46,533 nucleotides of DNA from Hominimerdicola alba 8. GTDB lineage: Bacteria; Bacillota; Clostridia; Oscillospirales; Ruminococcaceae. The stretch covers positions 1-46,533 of the forward strand of contig NZ_ADKM02000024.1 of assembly GCF_000178155.2 (NCBI RefSeq). The letters are read 5' to 3'. Position 1 is the first letter of the stretch; every line of letters begins with the position of its first letter. The notes under the pieces are model-generated. The model made no database searches. It saw nothing but the letters and a program-made list of their open reading frames with translations, and was not told the DNA's origin. Below are positions 34,264-42,775 of this stretch, piece by piece. The position numbers were made by a program, and so were the translations under genes.

Positions 34264-34299
34264 TATAGTAAATAATCAGAGTTTTCATTTCTCAATTCC

Positions 34300-34818
34300 T
34301 TATCTGACTGATCTCTTCGCCCAGTCAGCGACTTTTCTTTCGGAATTTTCAGCTTCCGCACCGTGTACCGAAAGCCCTGCCTTGACCTCTGCGCCCTTGC
34401 AGATATTTTTCAGGTCACGCTCACTTGAACCCATGCCGCTGCCCTCGTTGGTACAGAACGGAATTATCGTCTTGCCCGACAGATCATATTTTTCAAGCAG
34501 TGTGAACATACACATCGGCATCGTTCCCCACCAGTTGGGATATCCGACAAAGATAGTGTCGTAGTCTTCAAAGTTTTCGGGATAAGCCTTTATCTCAGGG
34601 CGTGCCTTAGCGCGAAGTTCCTGTTTAGCCTCCTCGATGCAGGTCATATAGCTTTCGGAATAGGGCTTTACTGTATCTACCTCAAAAAGGTCGCCGCCAA
34701 CCGCGTTCTGAATGAACTCTGCGACTCTCTCGGTGTTGCCCTTAGAAATAGTTTTCAGACCGCCGTTCCAGTAATTCTCACCCTTGCGTGAATAGTAAAC
34801 TATAAGTATATTTGCCAT
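34300..34818 (-). CDS. Flavodoxin family protein
   Basis: 172 aa. ILIVYYSRKGENYWNGGLKT is the FMN phosphate loop, followed by KGNTERVAEFI. VGYPNWWGTMPMCMFTLLEK and CTNEGSGMGSSERDL form the isoalloxazine loops of the flavodoxin_4 group common in Clostridia. It is a small electron carrier or NAD(P)H-dependent reductase. CGGAGG precedes the ATG by about 8 nt, and a TATAAT-like -10 lies at 34847-34852 on the minus strand. It is not obviously connected with its neighbours. Confidence 0.9.
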   Translation of the reverse strand: MANILIVYYSRKGENYWNGGLKTISKGNTERVAEFIQNAVGGDLFEVDTVKPYSESYMTCIEEAKQELRAKARPEIKAYPENFEDYDTIFVGYPNWWGTMPMCMFTLLEKYDLSGKTIIPFCTNEGSGMGSSERDLKNICKGAEVKAGLSVHGAEAENSERKVADWAKRSVR

Positions 34819-34985
34819 AATGATTACCTCCGTTATTTATTTGGTAATTATAGTTTAGCATAGAATTTAAGATAAATCAATCTGGATTTCAGCGATTGAT
34901 AATAAGTTTTGCTTATGTATCAATCTAAAAGTAAAGCAATTCTGTATGAAGTAATACTTTTGATCTTTACCGATCAACATAAGAA

Positions 34986-35225
34986 ATGGACAATTACGAT
35001 GAAGTCGAGTTTTGTGCTGTATCCGTCACAAAAACCGCGAAGCATTTCGTATTTTCATTGGTGAGCAATGTCGATCCTCACATTGTAAGGCTCTGTCTGC
35101 GAGCCTTGCACGATCCCAACATACTCGGTATCACTTTTCTTTTCAAAAGACAAGACATTTTTGCCCTCACAATACTCATATCCACGCCGGCATGGAGCGC
35201 AGCTTGCACTTGAATAAAATGCCAT
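34986..35225 (-). pseudogene. Remnant of a SWIM zinc-finger-type protein gene
   Basis: From an ATG at 35225 the minus strand reads MAFYSSASCAPCRRGYEYCE, GKNVLSFEKKSDTEYVGIVQ, GSQTEPYNVRIDIAHQ and a TGA. This resembles the segment before the zinc site in SWIM proteins. After the stop, the expected CxC...CxH region survives only as a scrambled frame (CDGYSTKLDFIVIVHFL). The gene is truncated at both ends and frame-damaged. Apparent plus-strand frames here are shadows. Confidence 0.5.
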
Positions 35226-35382
35226 TATCATCACCTTCCTTCATACTTCCTATCAGACCCCATATATCTCATATTTATCAGCTGTCGATGACTTCGGAAC
35301 ATACCCGCTCTTGTCAAGCACATTAGCCTTGTCAACGATAAACGCACTGTACACTTGTCAATGATCTTGGACACTCAAAATA

Positions 35383-35411
35383 TTGACAGTTACTATAAGA
35401 TGATGTATAAT
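35383..35411 (+). promoter_or_regulatory. Consensus promoter of the P-type ATPase gene
   Basis: TTGACA, 17-bp spacer, TATAAT on the plus strand, about 94 bp before the ATG. Confidence 0.85.
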
Positions 35412-35504
35412 AAAAAGGTATGGCTATCCGTTCAGCATATCACACCAAATGCTTATATAATGTAAGGATGACCAATTATATGAAAAAAGGAGTCAGGTAC
35501 AGCT

Positions 35505-38117
35505 ATGAACAAATTTGAAGGGCTTACGCAGGCAGAAGCCGAAAAACGTCTTATTGAAAACGGACGTAACTGTCTGAAAGAAGAGAAGCAGAAAACATTA
35601 TTGCAGATGTTTCTGGCGCAGATACTAAATTTCACCAATGCGATACTCGGTGCGGCTATCATCATCTCGATCATTTTACATGATTACGGCGAAGCAGTCA
35701 TCATGCTGGTCATCGTCATTGCCAATGCGGTGATAGGCGTTGTTCAGGAAGGCAAGGCACAGAAGGCACTCGATGCACTAAAGAAAATGTCCGTACTGAA
35801 AGCCACTGTTATCCGTGACGGCGAAACAAAAGAAATATCCTCAGAAGAACTTGTTGTGGGCGATATCGTTGTACTCGAAGCAGGCAAGCAAGTCCCTGCC
35901 GACCTGAAACTGCTTGAAACAGCACGCCTGATGATGGACGAAAAGGCACTTACGGGAGAATCTGTTCCCGTAGAAAAGGACGAGAATTTCGTCGCTGATG
36001 ATAAGACAGGTATAGGCGACCGCCTTGACCTTGCCTATATGACCACCGTTGTGACATTCGGACGAGGTATCGGTGAGGTCATCCATACGGGCATGGATAC
36101 CCAGATAGGCAAGATAGCCGACATGGTAGGTCAGGAAAAAGAAAAGCCCTCCCCTCTCCAGAAAGGCATGGACGAACTCAGCCGTACACTCGGCATAGCG
36201 GTCATCATTATCTGCGCTGTCGTATTCCTTATAGGTATCTTACAAGGCAGAGAGGTGCTTGAACTTCTCATGACAGCCGTTTCACTCGCAGTTGCGGCTA
36301 TCCCTGAGGGTATACCAACTATCGTTACCATCGTGCTTGCTCTCGGTATGCAGAGAATGGCTAAGATAAATGCCATCGTCAAGAATATGCCGGCAGTTGA
36401 AACTCTCGGAGCAGTAAGCTACGTTTGCTCCGATAAAACAGGCACGCTTACCCAGAACAAAATGACTGTTGTAAAGGCTTTCGAGAATGGTGAGTACATC
36501 GACCTCGATACCCTTGATATTAAGGCGCATGATACGCTCATCAAGGGTCTGATGCTTTGCAACGACGCTTCCATCGCTTCTGACGGCACAGAAGTAGGCG
36601 ACCCCACCGAAACTGCCCTCGTTGCCTTTGCAAAGCGATACGGCATAGAAAAGTCGGTCACAGAGAAGTCACTCCCCCGTATCAACGAGAAGGCTTTCGA
36701 CTCTGACAGAAAGCTGATGACCACCGTCCACACCACAGAGGACGGAAAGATAATATCATATACAAAGGGTTCTACCGATGAACTGCTGATGCGCTGTACC
36801 CACATAAGGGTGAACGGTACAGTCCGTGAGATAACAAATGAAGATATGGCACTCATTTCAAATGCCATGTCAGAAATGTCCTTTGAGGCTCTGCGTGTGC
36901 TTTCGCTCGCAGTACGTGAGGATAACAGAGATGCCGTTGAACAGGGGCTTACCTATATAGGTATGATAGGCATGATAGACCCCGAAAGACCCGAAGTTGT
37001 AGAGTCTATCAAGACTTTCAAGCGTGCGGGCATCAAGACTGTAATGATAACAGGCGACCACAAGGATACTGCCCTTGCAATAGCTAAAAAGCTGGGCATT
37101 GCAGAAAGACCCGATGAATGTGTGATGGGTCACGAACTTGACGAAATGACCGATGAGGAACTGCGTAACAGAGTTTCGGGTCTTTCGATATTTGCAAGAG
37201 TTTCTCCCGAACACAAGGTAAAGATAGTCAAGGCGATACAGGCTAACAACAATATCGCTTCAATGACAGGCGACGGCGTGAACGATGCACCCTCACTCAA
37301 GGCGGCTGATGTGGGCGTTGCAATGGGTATCACAGGTACCGACGTTGCTAAGGGCGCCGCCGATATCGTGCTCCAGGACGATAAATTCACCACCATCGAA
37401 AAGGCTGTCAAGGAAGGCAGGAACATTTACGAAAATGTCAAGAAGTCTATCCTTTTTGCACTTTCCTCAAATATAAGCGAGGTAGTGGTCATGTTTGCGG
37501 CTATCGCTGCGGGCTTTGCTGCACCGCTGAAAGCTGTGCACATACTGTGGGTAAACCTCCTCACCGACTCACTCCCCTGCTTTGCACTTGGTGTTGACCC
37601 CAACTCATCATCAGATGTAATGAACAAAAAGCCCCGCAAAAACGGCGAATCCATCTTCGCTGACGGCGGATATTTCAAGGTGGGACTTTACAGCGCTATC
37701 ATCGCAATTGTGACACTTATCGCTTTCCTGTACACTCCCATAAAAGAACTTTCTGCATCGGGAGCGGGATACAGCCTTAGAAATATTATAGACTGCTTCT
37801 CAGACAAGCATATACTGATGCAGTCACAAACACTTGCATTCTGTACACTTGCCGTATCTGAGCTGTTCCATGCGATCGGTATGCGTGATACTGAAACTTC
37901 GCTGTTCAAATTCAACCATCTGGATAACAAGATAATGATACTTGCTTTTGTGGTGGGTCTGCTTGGTCAGCTTGCAGTCACCGAGATACCGTTCCTCAGA
38001 AATATATTCGGTACAGTTCAGATGACTGTTTCCATGTGGGCAGCAGTGCTGATACTGTCGTTGATGCCGCTTGTTGCACATGAGATAGTCGTACTTGTTA
38101 AAAAGGCAAAGAAATAA
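35505..38117 (+). CDS. P-type calcium-transporting ATPase (P2 type)
   Basis: 870 aa with ten predicted membrane segments. The actuator domain carries DEKALTGESVPVEK. Phosphorylation takes place at D310 in CSDKTGTLTQNKM. The nucleotide domain has KGSTDELLMRC, and the hinge has MTGDGVNDAPSLKAADVGVA. Membrane segment 4 has VAAIPEGIPTIV and segment 6 NLLTDSLPCFALGVDP, the PEGL-like and N..TD residues of the SERCA/PMCA group, which export Ca2+ using ATP. Length matches bacterial LMCA/YloB-like pumps. AAAGGAG lies rather far (12 nt) from the ATG. It is monocistronic, with its own promoter and terminator. Confidence 0.93.
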   Translation: MNKFEGLTQAEAEKRLIENGRNCLKEEKQKTLLQMFLAQILNFTNAILGAAIIISIILHDYGEAVIMLVIVIANAVIGVVQEGKAQKALDALKKMSVLKATVIRDGETKEISSEELVVGDIVVLEAGKQVPADLKLLETARLMMDEKALTGESVPVEKDENFVADDKTGIGDRLDLAYMTTVVTFGRGIGEVIHTGMDTQIGKIADMVGQEKEKPSPLQKGMDELSRTLGIAVIIICAVVFLIGILQGREVLELLMTAVSLAVAAIPEGIPTIVTIVLALGMQRMAKINAIVKNMPAVETLGAVSYVCSDKTGTLTQNKMTVVKAFENGEYIDLDTLDIKAHDTLIKGLMLCNDASIASDGTEVGDPTETALVAFAKRYGIEKSVTEKSLPRINEKAFDSDRKLMTTVHTTEDGKIISYTKGSTDELLMRCTHIRVNGTVREITNEDMALISNAMSEMSFEALRVLSLAVREDNRDAVEQGLTYIGMIGMIDPERPEVVESIKTFKRAGIKTVMITGDHKDTALAIAKKLGIAERPDECVMGHELDEMTDEELRNRVSGLSIFARVSPEHKVKIVKAIQANNNIASMTGDGVNDAPSLKAADVGVAMGITGTDVAKGAADIVLQDDKFTTIEKAVKEGRNIYENVKKSILFALSSNISEVVVMFAAIAAGFAAPLKAVHILWVNLLTDSLPCFALGVDPNSSSDVMNKKPRKNGESIFADGGYFKVGLYSAIIAIVTLIAFLYTPIKELSASGAGYSLRNIIDCFSDKHILMQSQTLAFCTLAVSELFHAIGMRDTETSLFKFNHLDNKIMILAFVVGLLGQLAVTEIPFLRNIFGTVQMTVSMWAAVLILSLMPLVAHEIVVLVKKAKK

Positions 38118-38132
38118 CAAAGATATAAAAGA

Positions 38133-38170
38133 CCCTGAGAGAGGCTAAAAGCTTTTCTCAGGGCTTTTTT
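38133..38170 (+). terminator. Terminator of the P-type ATPase gene
   Basis: CCCTGAGAGAGGCTAAAAGC and TTTTCTCAGGG form a stem followed by CTTTTTTCG, starting 16 bp after the stop codon. Confidence 0.85.
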
Positions 38171-38195
38171 CGTTTTTCCCCGCAAACGGTTATTA

Positions 38196-38268
38196 AAAAA
38201 ATATGGGGCGCTCAATTATCCTTTTGTTTACCGCATTTTTAGTTGGTGTGCTAAAGGGATTGTCATAA
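38196..38268. repeat. Partial second copy of the 91-bp miniature element
   Basis: CAATTATCCTTTTGTTTACC through GGTGTGCTAAAGGGATTGTC matches 70-124 with few changes. The left end is degraded (TATGGGGCGCTC), so only the right terminal repeat is clear. Confidence 0.7.
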
Positions 38269-38314
38269 AATAATATCATGATCCAAATGATTTAAGTATA
38301 CCCGATCTTTGCAT

Positions 38315-38881
38315 TTAGTCCTGAGGCTTTTTTATCTCGGGCATATTTTCAGCGTGCTGTGAGATCAGCTTTTCGAGCCACACCATATCATACCAGCGCC
38401 CGAACTTATAGCCGCATTTATGAAATCTACCTGCGAGAACGTAACCCATGTGAGTATGGAAATCCATACTGTTATTATCAAGATATTCGTCCGCCGAATC
38501 CGCAGGTACACCTATGCAGGCATAAAGATTTGTTATGCCCATCTGTTTCAGCATAGCTTCAAGTTCCGTATATAAAAGCCTTCCCAGCCCTTGTTTATGG
38601 CACGAACGGTGAGTATACACAGTGACCTCAACGGAATAGTCATAAGCTGCCCTGTCCTTGAATACTCCTGCGTAGGCATAGCCTGCGATGACACCGTTTT
38701 TCTCTGCGACAATGTAAGGATACCGCATAAGTGTTTGGCTTATGCGCTCCTTGAACTCCGCCAAAGACGGTACATCATATTCAAAAGTTATGGCGGTCTT
38801 TTCCACATAATACGCATATATATCCAAAAGTTCTGCCGCATCATCGGGTACGGCTGTGCGGATAGTTATCTCACTTTTCAT
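38315..38881 (-). CDS. GNAT N-acetyltransferase, phosphinothricin acetyltransferase-like
   Basis: About 188 aa. ITIRTAVPDDAAELLDIYAY at the N-terminus, VTVYTHRSCHKQGLGRLLYT is the acetyl-CoA loop, and YEVDY-like ACIGVPADSADEYLDNNSMDF and HTHMGYVLAGRFHKCGYKFG resemble the Pat/Bar group that acetylates small amines such as phosphinothricin or methionine sulfoximine. The ATG at 38881 is preceded by GGAGATG; an ATG at 38914 lacks a ribosome site. Its natural substrate is unknown. An AGCGATCC miniature element lies 48 bp upstream and may affect its expression. Confidence 0.88.
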   Translation of the reverse strand: MKSEITIRTAVPDDAAELLDIYAYYVEKTAITFEYDVPSLAEFKERISQTLMRYPYIVAEKNGVIAGYAYAGVFKDRAAYDYSVEVTVYTHRSCHKQGLGRLLYTELEAMLKQMGITNLYACIGVPADSADEYLDNNSMDFHTHMGYVLAGRFHKCGYKFGRWYDMVWLEKLISQHAENMPEIKKPQD

Positions 38882-38928
38882 AAATGTACATCTCCATATC
38901 ATAGTTTGTGACATTTCCCTTTACCCAT

Positions 38929-39012
38929 AGCGATCCGCCTTAAAATTCAGACAAAATCCATAGATCCGAGCTTTTGCGACCGGATCTTGTGAATTTAAAT
39001 AGTTGGATCGCT
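38929..39012. repeat. AGCGATCC-family miniature element, uninterrupted copy
   Basis: 84 bp, AGCGATCCGCCTTAAAATTC at the left and TTTAAATAGTTGGATCGCT at the right, inverted relative to the nested copy at 2949-3153. It sits exactly where the neighbouring acetyltransferase pseudogene loses its C-terminal coding sequence. Confidence 0.75.
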
Positions 39013-39379
39013 ATAATCGGATATGCCCCGCTCAGTGTATCCGAAACTTTCATAAAAGCCTATAAGCGCTTCCTTGCAGGTGAGAGATATATGCTTCCAT
39101 AAGCCTGTGCGCGACACCTGTGTGTCTGTATTCGGGGTGTACCGCCGGTCCGTAGAGGTCATCGGTGATATACGGCTTATGCGAACAGCTGCCGTTAATC
39201 AGCCACATTGCCCTGCCGTCAGCTTCAGCCTTGAAAAACCACTGTGGAAATTCCCTTAGCCTGTATTCAAATGCTTCAAGCGACGCTGCCTTTTCAGGCG
39301 GGAATGACAGCACCTCTATCTAATGCAGCTGTCTTGCATCATTTATATCTGCCTGTATTATCCTGATATTTTCCGACAT
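39013..39379 (-). pseudogene. GNAT acetyltransferase pseudogene
   Basis: Starts MSENIRIIQADINDARQLH, meets a TAG, and continues IEVLSFPPEKAASLEAFEYR with FPQWFFKAEADGRAMW. The acetyl-CoA loop HPEYRHTGVAHRLMEAYIS is followed by a frameshift. In the shifted frame the genuine C-terminus ISLTCKEALIGFYESFGYTE and RGISDYS is visible, then the miniature element begins. Nonsense, frameshift and truncation make it non-functional. The family is that of short cytosolic GNAT enzymes; substrate unknown. Confidence 0.85.
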
Positions 39380-39452
39380 ATATGATACCTACCCAAAAGA
39401 TCGGCTCTTTTTATTTATAATGTATCATCATTCCTTTCAGATGTCAAGCAAA

Positions 39453-39686
39453 GATAACGTTATCGGAAATACGGATCTCATTCCGCCGACAGCAGATCCT
39501 CTGCGTCCCGAAAGTCACGGAGCAGCCTGTCTTTCGGCAAAATAACGTTATCACTCTTTGGAATAAGTTTATATTTTCTTGAAAAATACAATATTTTTAA
39601 TGCGATGATTTCACTTTTTTTCCTGAGATATTTAACAGTTTGTCATCAAACGTGATTTATCAAAGCCACGAAATGACAACGTTATC
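39453..39686. promoter_or_regulatory. Three AACGTT palindromic sites upstream of metN
   Basis: GATAACGTTATC (39453-39464, a perfect 12-bp palindrome), AATAACGTTATC (39541-39552) and GACAACGTTATC (39675-39686). The last lies 12 bp upstream of the -35 box. The central CG palindrome resembles operators of LacI-type or similar dimeric regulators. Between sites 1 and 2, GCCGACAG and CTGTCTTTCGGC form a possible hairpin. The 380 bp between the acetyltransferase pseudogene and the promoter hold no gene. Confidence 0.55.
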
Positions 39687-39697
39687 TTATTTTTGGA

Positions 39698-39726
39698 TTG
39701 ATTATATCAAAAATATGTGATATAAG
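39698..39726 (+). promoter_or_regulatory. Promoter of the methionine importer operon
   Basis: TTGATT, 17-bp spacer, TATAAG on the plus strand. It ends about 78 bp before metN. I see no SAM-I riboswitch in the leader. Confidence 0.65.
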
Positions 39727-39803
39727 TATATCCAATGAAACAAGCAGCTGACTATAAAGCGATTTTATAAGCATTTATACGTAAAGGAGATAGATCACTT
39801 ATC

Positions 39804-40592
39804 ATGAGTTCATATATAAAGATAGAAGGTCTGTATAAGTCCTTTAAAAATAAAAAAGAAGAAAACCAAGTCCTCAAGGGCATCGACCTTGATATCGAAA
39901 AGGGTGATATCTTCGGTATAGTGGGATTTTCCGGAGCAGGAAAATCCACACTGGTGAGGTGTATAAACCGCCTTGAAGAACCCGACAGAGGAAAGATATT
40001 TATCGGAGATACCGAAATAACGGCTCTTAATAAAAAGCAGCTCACCGAAAGGCGTAAAAAGATAGGCATGATATTCCAGCAGTTCAATCTTTTTGATTCT
40101 ATGACGGTATTTAAGAATATAGCATATCCTTTGAAACTGCTGGGTGTTCCTAAAAAGGATATAGAGATAAAAGTCGATAAGCTGTTGGAACTTGTGGGAC
40201 TGACGGATAAGAAAAACGCTTATCCCGGTTCGCTTTCGGGCGGACAGAAACAGCGTGTGGGCATAGCAAGGGCACTTGCGAACGACCCCGATGTGCTTCT
40301 TTCCGACGAAGCCACAAGCGCACTCGACCCTGTATCTACTCTTTCAATACTTGATCTTCTGGAGCATATCAACAAGGAATTGGGTGTCACTATAATAATG
40401 ATAACCCACGAGCTTGAAGCAGCAAAGCGGATATGCAACAGGGTGGCAGTTCTGGAAAACGGCGTAATGACCGAAACGGGCAGCACAAGGGAAATCTTCC
40501 TCGACCCCAAGAGCAGTACGGGTAAGATATTCCTGGAAGTATACAAAGAGTTCAGGCATGATGATTCATTTATAGGAGGTGAGGGGATTTGA
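39804..40592 (+). CDS. metN: Methionine ABC importer ATP-binding protein MetN (short form)
   Basis: 262 aa ATPase of the D/L-methionine importer. Walker A is GFSGAGKST (about residue 40), Q-loop FQQFNLFDSMTV, signature LSGGQKQRVGIARAL, Walker B DVLLSDEATSALDP and switch MITHELEAAKRIC. The TSALDP and FQQFNLF wording is diagnostic for MetN/HisP-like ATPases. The C-terminal NIL/ACT-like domain that mediates methionine trans-inhibition in the usual 340-aa MetN is missing, so feedback control may differ. It overlaps metI by 4 bp. Confidence 0.9.
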   Translation: MSSYIKIEGLYKSFKNKKEENQVLKGIDLDIEKGDIFGIVGFSGAGKSTLVRCINRLEEPDRGKIFIGDTEITALNKKQLTERRKKIGMIFQQFNLFDSMTVFKNIAYPLKLLGVPKKDIEIKVDKLLELVGLTDKKNAYPGSLSGGQKQRVGIARALANDPDVLLSDEATSALDPVSTLSILDLLEHINKELGVTIIMITHELEAAKRICNRVAVLENGVMTETGSTREIFLDPKSSTGKIFLEVYKEFRHDDSFIGGEGI

Positions 40593-41299
40593 GTTTTTTG
40601 AAATTTCCATTTTGGGACGTGGTAAAGCACGCATTCAGCAAGGAGGTCTGGGACGTATTGCTCCCTGCGGTATGGGATACATTATATATGGTCGTGCTGA
40701 GCGCAGTGATAACTCTGGTGTTGGGTGTACTGCTCGGGATAGCACTTTCTGTGATAGCAAAGGACGGTGTAAGACCCATACCGGTTCTGAATGAAACAGC
40801 AGGCACGATAGTCAACTGTCTGAGGTCACTGCCGCAGATGATAATGATAATCATAACACTGCCTTTGGCACGAATTTTACTGGGACAAAGCTATGGTGTA
40901 AATGCTTGTATAATAGCACTTGCCGCAAGCTGTATACCTATGTACGCAAGACTGGTGCAGGGCGCACTTGTCGAGATACCCAAAGGCAAGATAGAAGCCG
41001 CAAAGGCAATGGGAAGCAGCTCTGCGACGATAGTATTCAAGGTAATGCTGCCCGAAGCTATACCTTCTATAATAAGAGGTTTCACGGTAGCACTTATAGG
41101 TATAATCTCCATGACCGCACTGGCAGGAAGTTTCGGTGCAGGCGGTATCGGTGATATAGCAGTGCGTTTCGGGTTCAACAGATTCTATCACGATATGCTG
41201 ATCGCATCTGTGCTGGTACTTATAGTCATGGTTGAGATAGCACAGATATTCGGTGACATGATATCAAATCTCATATTGAAAAAAAGACATCTGATATGA
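40589..41299 (+). CDS. metI: Methionine ABC importer permease MetI
   Basis: 236 aa with five predicted membrane segments. The loop EIPKGKIEAAKAMGSSSATI with VFKVMLPEAIPS is the EAA contact motif, followed by SMTALAGSFGAGGIGDIAVR, typical of MetI. The start is TTG at 40589, overlapping the metN stop, with GGAGGTGAGGGG directly before it. Together with metN and metQ it forms a complete MetNIQ importer. Confidence 0.93.
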   Translation: MSFLKFPFWDVVKHAFSKEVWDVLLPAVWDTLYMVVLSAVITLVLGVLLGIALSVIAKDGVRPIPVLNETAGTIVNCLRSLPQMIMIIITLPLARILLGQSYGVNACIIALAASCIPMYARLVQGALVEIPKGKIEAAKAMGSSSATIVFKVMLPEAIPSIIRGFTVALIGIISMTALAGSFGAGGIGDIAVRFGFNRFYHDMLIASVLVLIVMVEIAQIFGDMISNLILKKRHLI

Positions 41300-41355
41300 A
41301 TTTTCAAAATATAAACCAAAGGAAAAGTAAAAATGAATTTTAGGAGGAATTTTTT

Positions 41356-42219
41356 ATGAAAAACAACAGACTTTATTTGGCAGCAATAGCAGCGGCGCTT
41401 ATCTCGGCAGCACTTACAGGCTGCGGCGAAAATGCAAAGGCAGATTCACCCGAGAAGAATAACAATACCAAAACAGCTGACGGCAAGGATCTCACCACCA
41501 TAACAGCACTGGCAGACCTCACACCCCACAGTGAGATACTTGAATATGTTGAGCCTAAGCTCAACGAGAAGGGATATACCATTGATATAGTAAGCACCGC
41601 ATCTGATGCTACATGGAATGAAAAGACCCAGAACGGCGAGGTGGATTTCAACTTCACCCAGCATGAACCATACCTTATCGAATGGAACGAGATAAATAAC
41701 GGAACACTGGTGAATATCGGCGGAGTACACGTTGAGCCCATAGCAGCCTACTCAACAAAATATGATTCAGCAGACGAAGTACCCGATGGTGCAACAGTAG
41801 TTCTGCCCGATGATGCTACAAACGAATACAGAGCCCTCCGTATACTTGAACAGCAGGGCTGGATAAAGCTGGGCAATACCGAAAATGCTCGTGCAAGCGT
41901 TGCGGATATTGAAGAGTTCATCAAACCCATCGAGATAACCGAACTGGACAGCTATCAGATAAACGCACATATCAACGAGTTTGATGTGTACATCAACAAC
42001 ACCAACAAGGTAATAGAGGCAGGTCTTGATGCAACAAAGTACCTGTTCCGTGAAGGCGAGGATTCACCCTACGCAAATATAATCGTTACAACTCCCGACA
42101 AAGCAGACGAACCGGGTCTGAAAGCACTTGTAGAGATACTCCAGTCCGAGGATACAGCAAAGTTCATTCTTGACAAATACAACGGTGCGGTTATACCTGT
42201 TACAAAGGTTTCTGAATAA
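41356..42219 (+). CDS. metQ: Methionine-binding lipoprotein MetQ
   Basis: 287 aa NlpA/MetQ-family lipoprotein. Signal residues 1-22 end in lipobox LTGC. It has LADLTPHSEILEYVEPKLNE, then VDFNFTQHEPYLIEWN (ligand region), VLPDDATNEYRALRILEQQG and the ITELDSYQ/NNTNKVIEAGLD regions of the family. It captures methionine, or a methionine analogue, and delivers it to MetI. TAGGAGG lies 9 nt before the ATG. Confidence 0.92.
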   Translation: MKNNRLYLAAIAAALISAALTGCGENAKADSPEKNNNTKTADGKDLTTITALADLTPHSEILEYVEPKLNEKGYTIDIVSTASDATWNEKTQNGEVDFNFTQHEPYLIEWNEINNGTLVNIGGVHVEPIAAYSTKYDSADEVPDGATVVLPDDATNEYRALRILEQQGWIKLGNTENARASVADIEEFIKPIEITELDSYQINAHINEFDVYINNTNKVIEAGLDATKYLFREGEDSPYANIIVTTPDKADEPGLKALVEILQSEDTAKFILDKYNGAVIPVTKVSE

Positions 42220-42235
42220 AAGCCAAATACCTCAT

Positions 42236-42272
42236 AAAAAGTTTCGCAAACACAACGTTTGCGAAACTTTTT
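42236..42272 (+). terminator. Terminator of the MetNIQ operon
   Basis: A perfect 16-bp stem, AAAAAGTTTCGCAAAC with GTTTGCGAAACTTTTT, around ACAAC. It begins 16 bp after the metQ stop and would act in both directions. Confidence 0.88.
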
Positions 42273-42511
42273 CCTGTGTTATGTTACAATAGATCATAGA
42301 CACCAAAAATAGAAAAACAACTCTCAATATGATATAATGTTAAGTGCTATTGCTCCCCCAATTAAACCTTGCCGGAATTAAGACGCATATTTTGTATATG
42401 GAGCATGAAAGAGCTGATTTTTGAATGGTTCAGCTGTAATGATTTCAGATGTGAACGCACATTATGCTCCAATACTTCTTCGGCTGCACCCTAAGGCACA
42501 GCCGTCTGCTC

Positions 42512-42775
42512 TCAAATATAAACCATACACTCAAACACAGCTTCTCTCGCCATGTATACGAAGCAGTTTTCCAGACCGAGCATCTTCTCGGCATCACCGA
42601 TGAGGACAGTTTTCTGATAGCAACTGTCGGTCTGCTTCCGAAGCGCCACCTGACGTGAGATAGCTTCGCTGACTTTCAGTTCCATATCATTAAGATACTG
42701 CTTGATCCTGCCCTCATTGACAAGCCTGCGAAGTCTGTCGGGACAATGGCTGTCATAGAAATGGAGATGATACCT
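42512..42775 (-). pseudogene. TnpV-like transposon protein, C-terminal remnant
   Basis: In the frame next to the recombinase, the minus strand reads NTDFIRYHLHFYDSHCPDRL, RRLVNEGRIKQYLNDMELKV and SEAISRQVALRKQTDS, ending VFECMVYI and a TGA. The pattern (short chain, xLL..GkL..yL.D.e..a) resembles TnpV proteins of clostridial Tn4451-like transposons. It lacks an N-terminus and follows the recombinase fragment directly, so a deletion has joined the two. The assignment is tentative. Confidence 0.4.

Noticed and set aside
34986-35326. Plus-strand frames upstream of the P-type ATPase
   Set aside because: They are shadows of the minus-strand SWIM-type remnant, without ribosome sites.
39470-39800. 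Possible SAM riboswitch before metN
   Set aside because: None of the conserved S-box stretches is present. The leader is better described by the AACGTT palindromes and a promoter.
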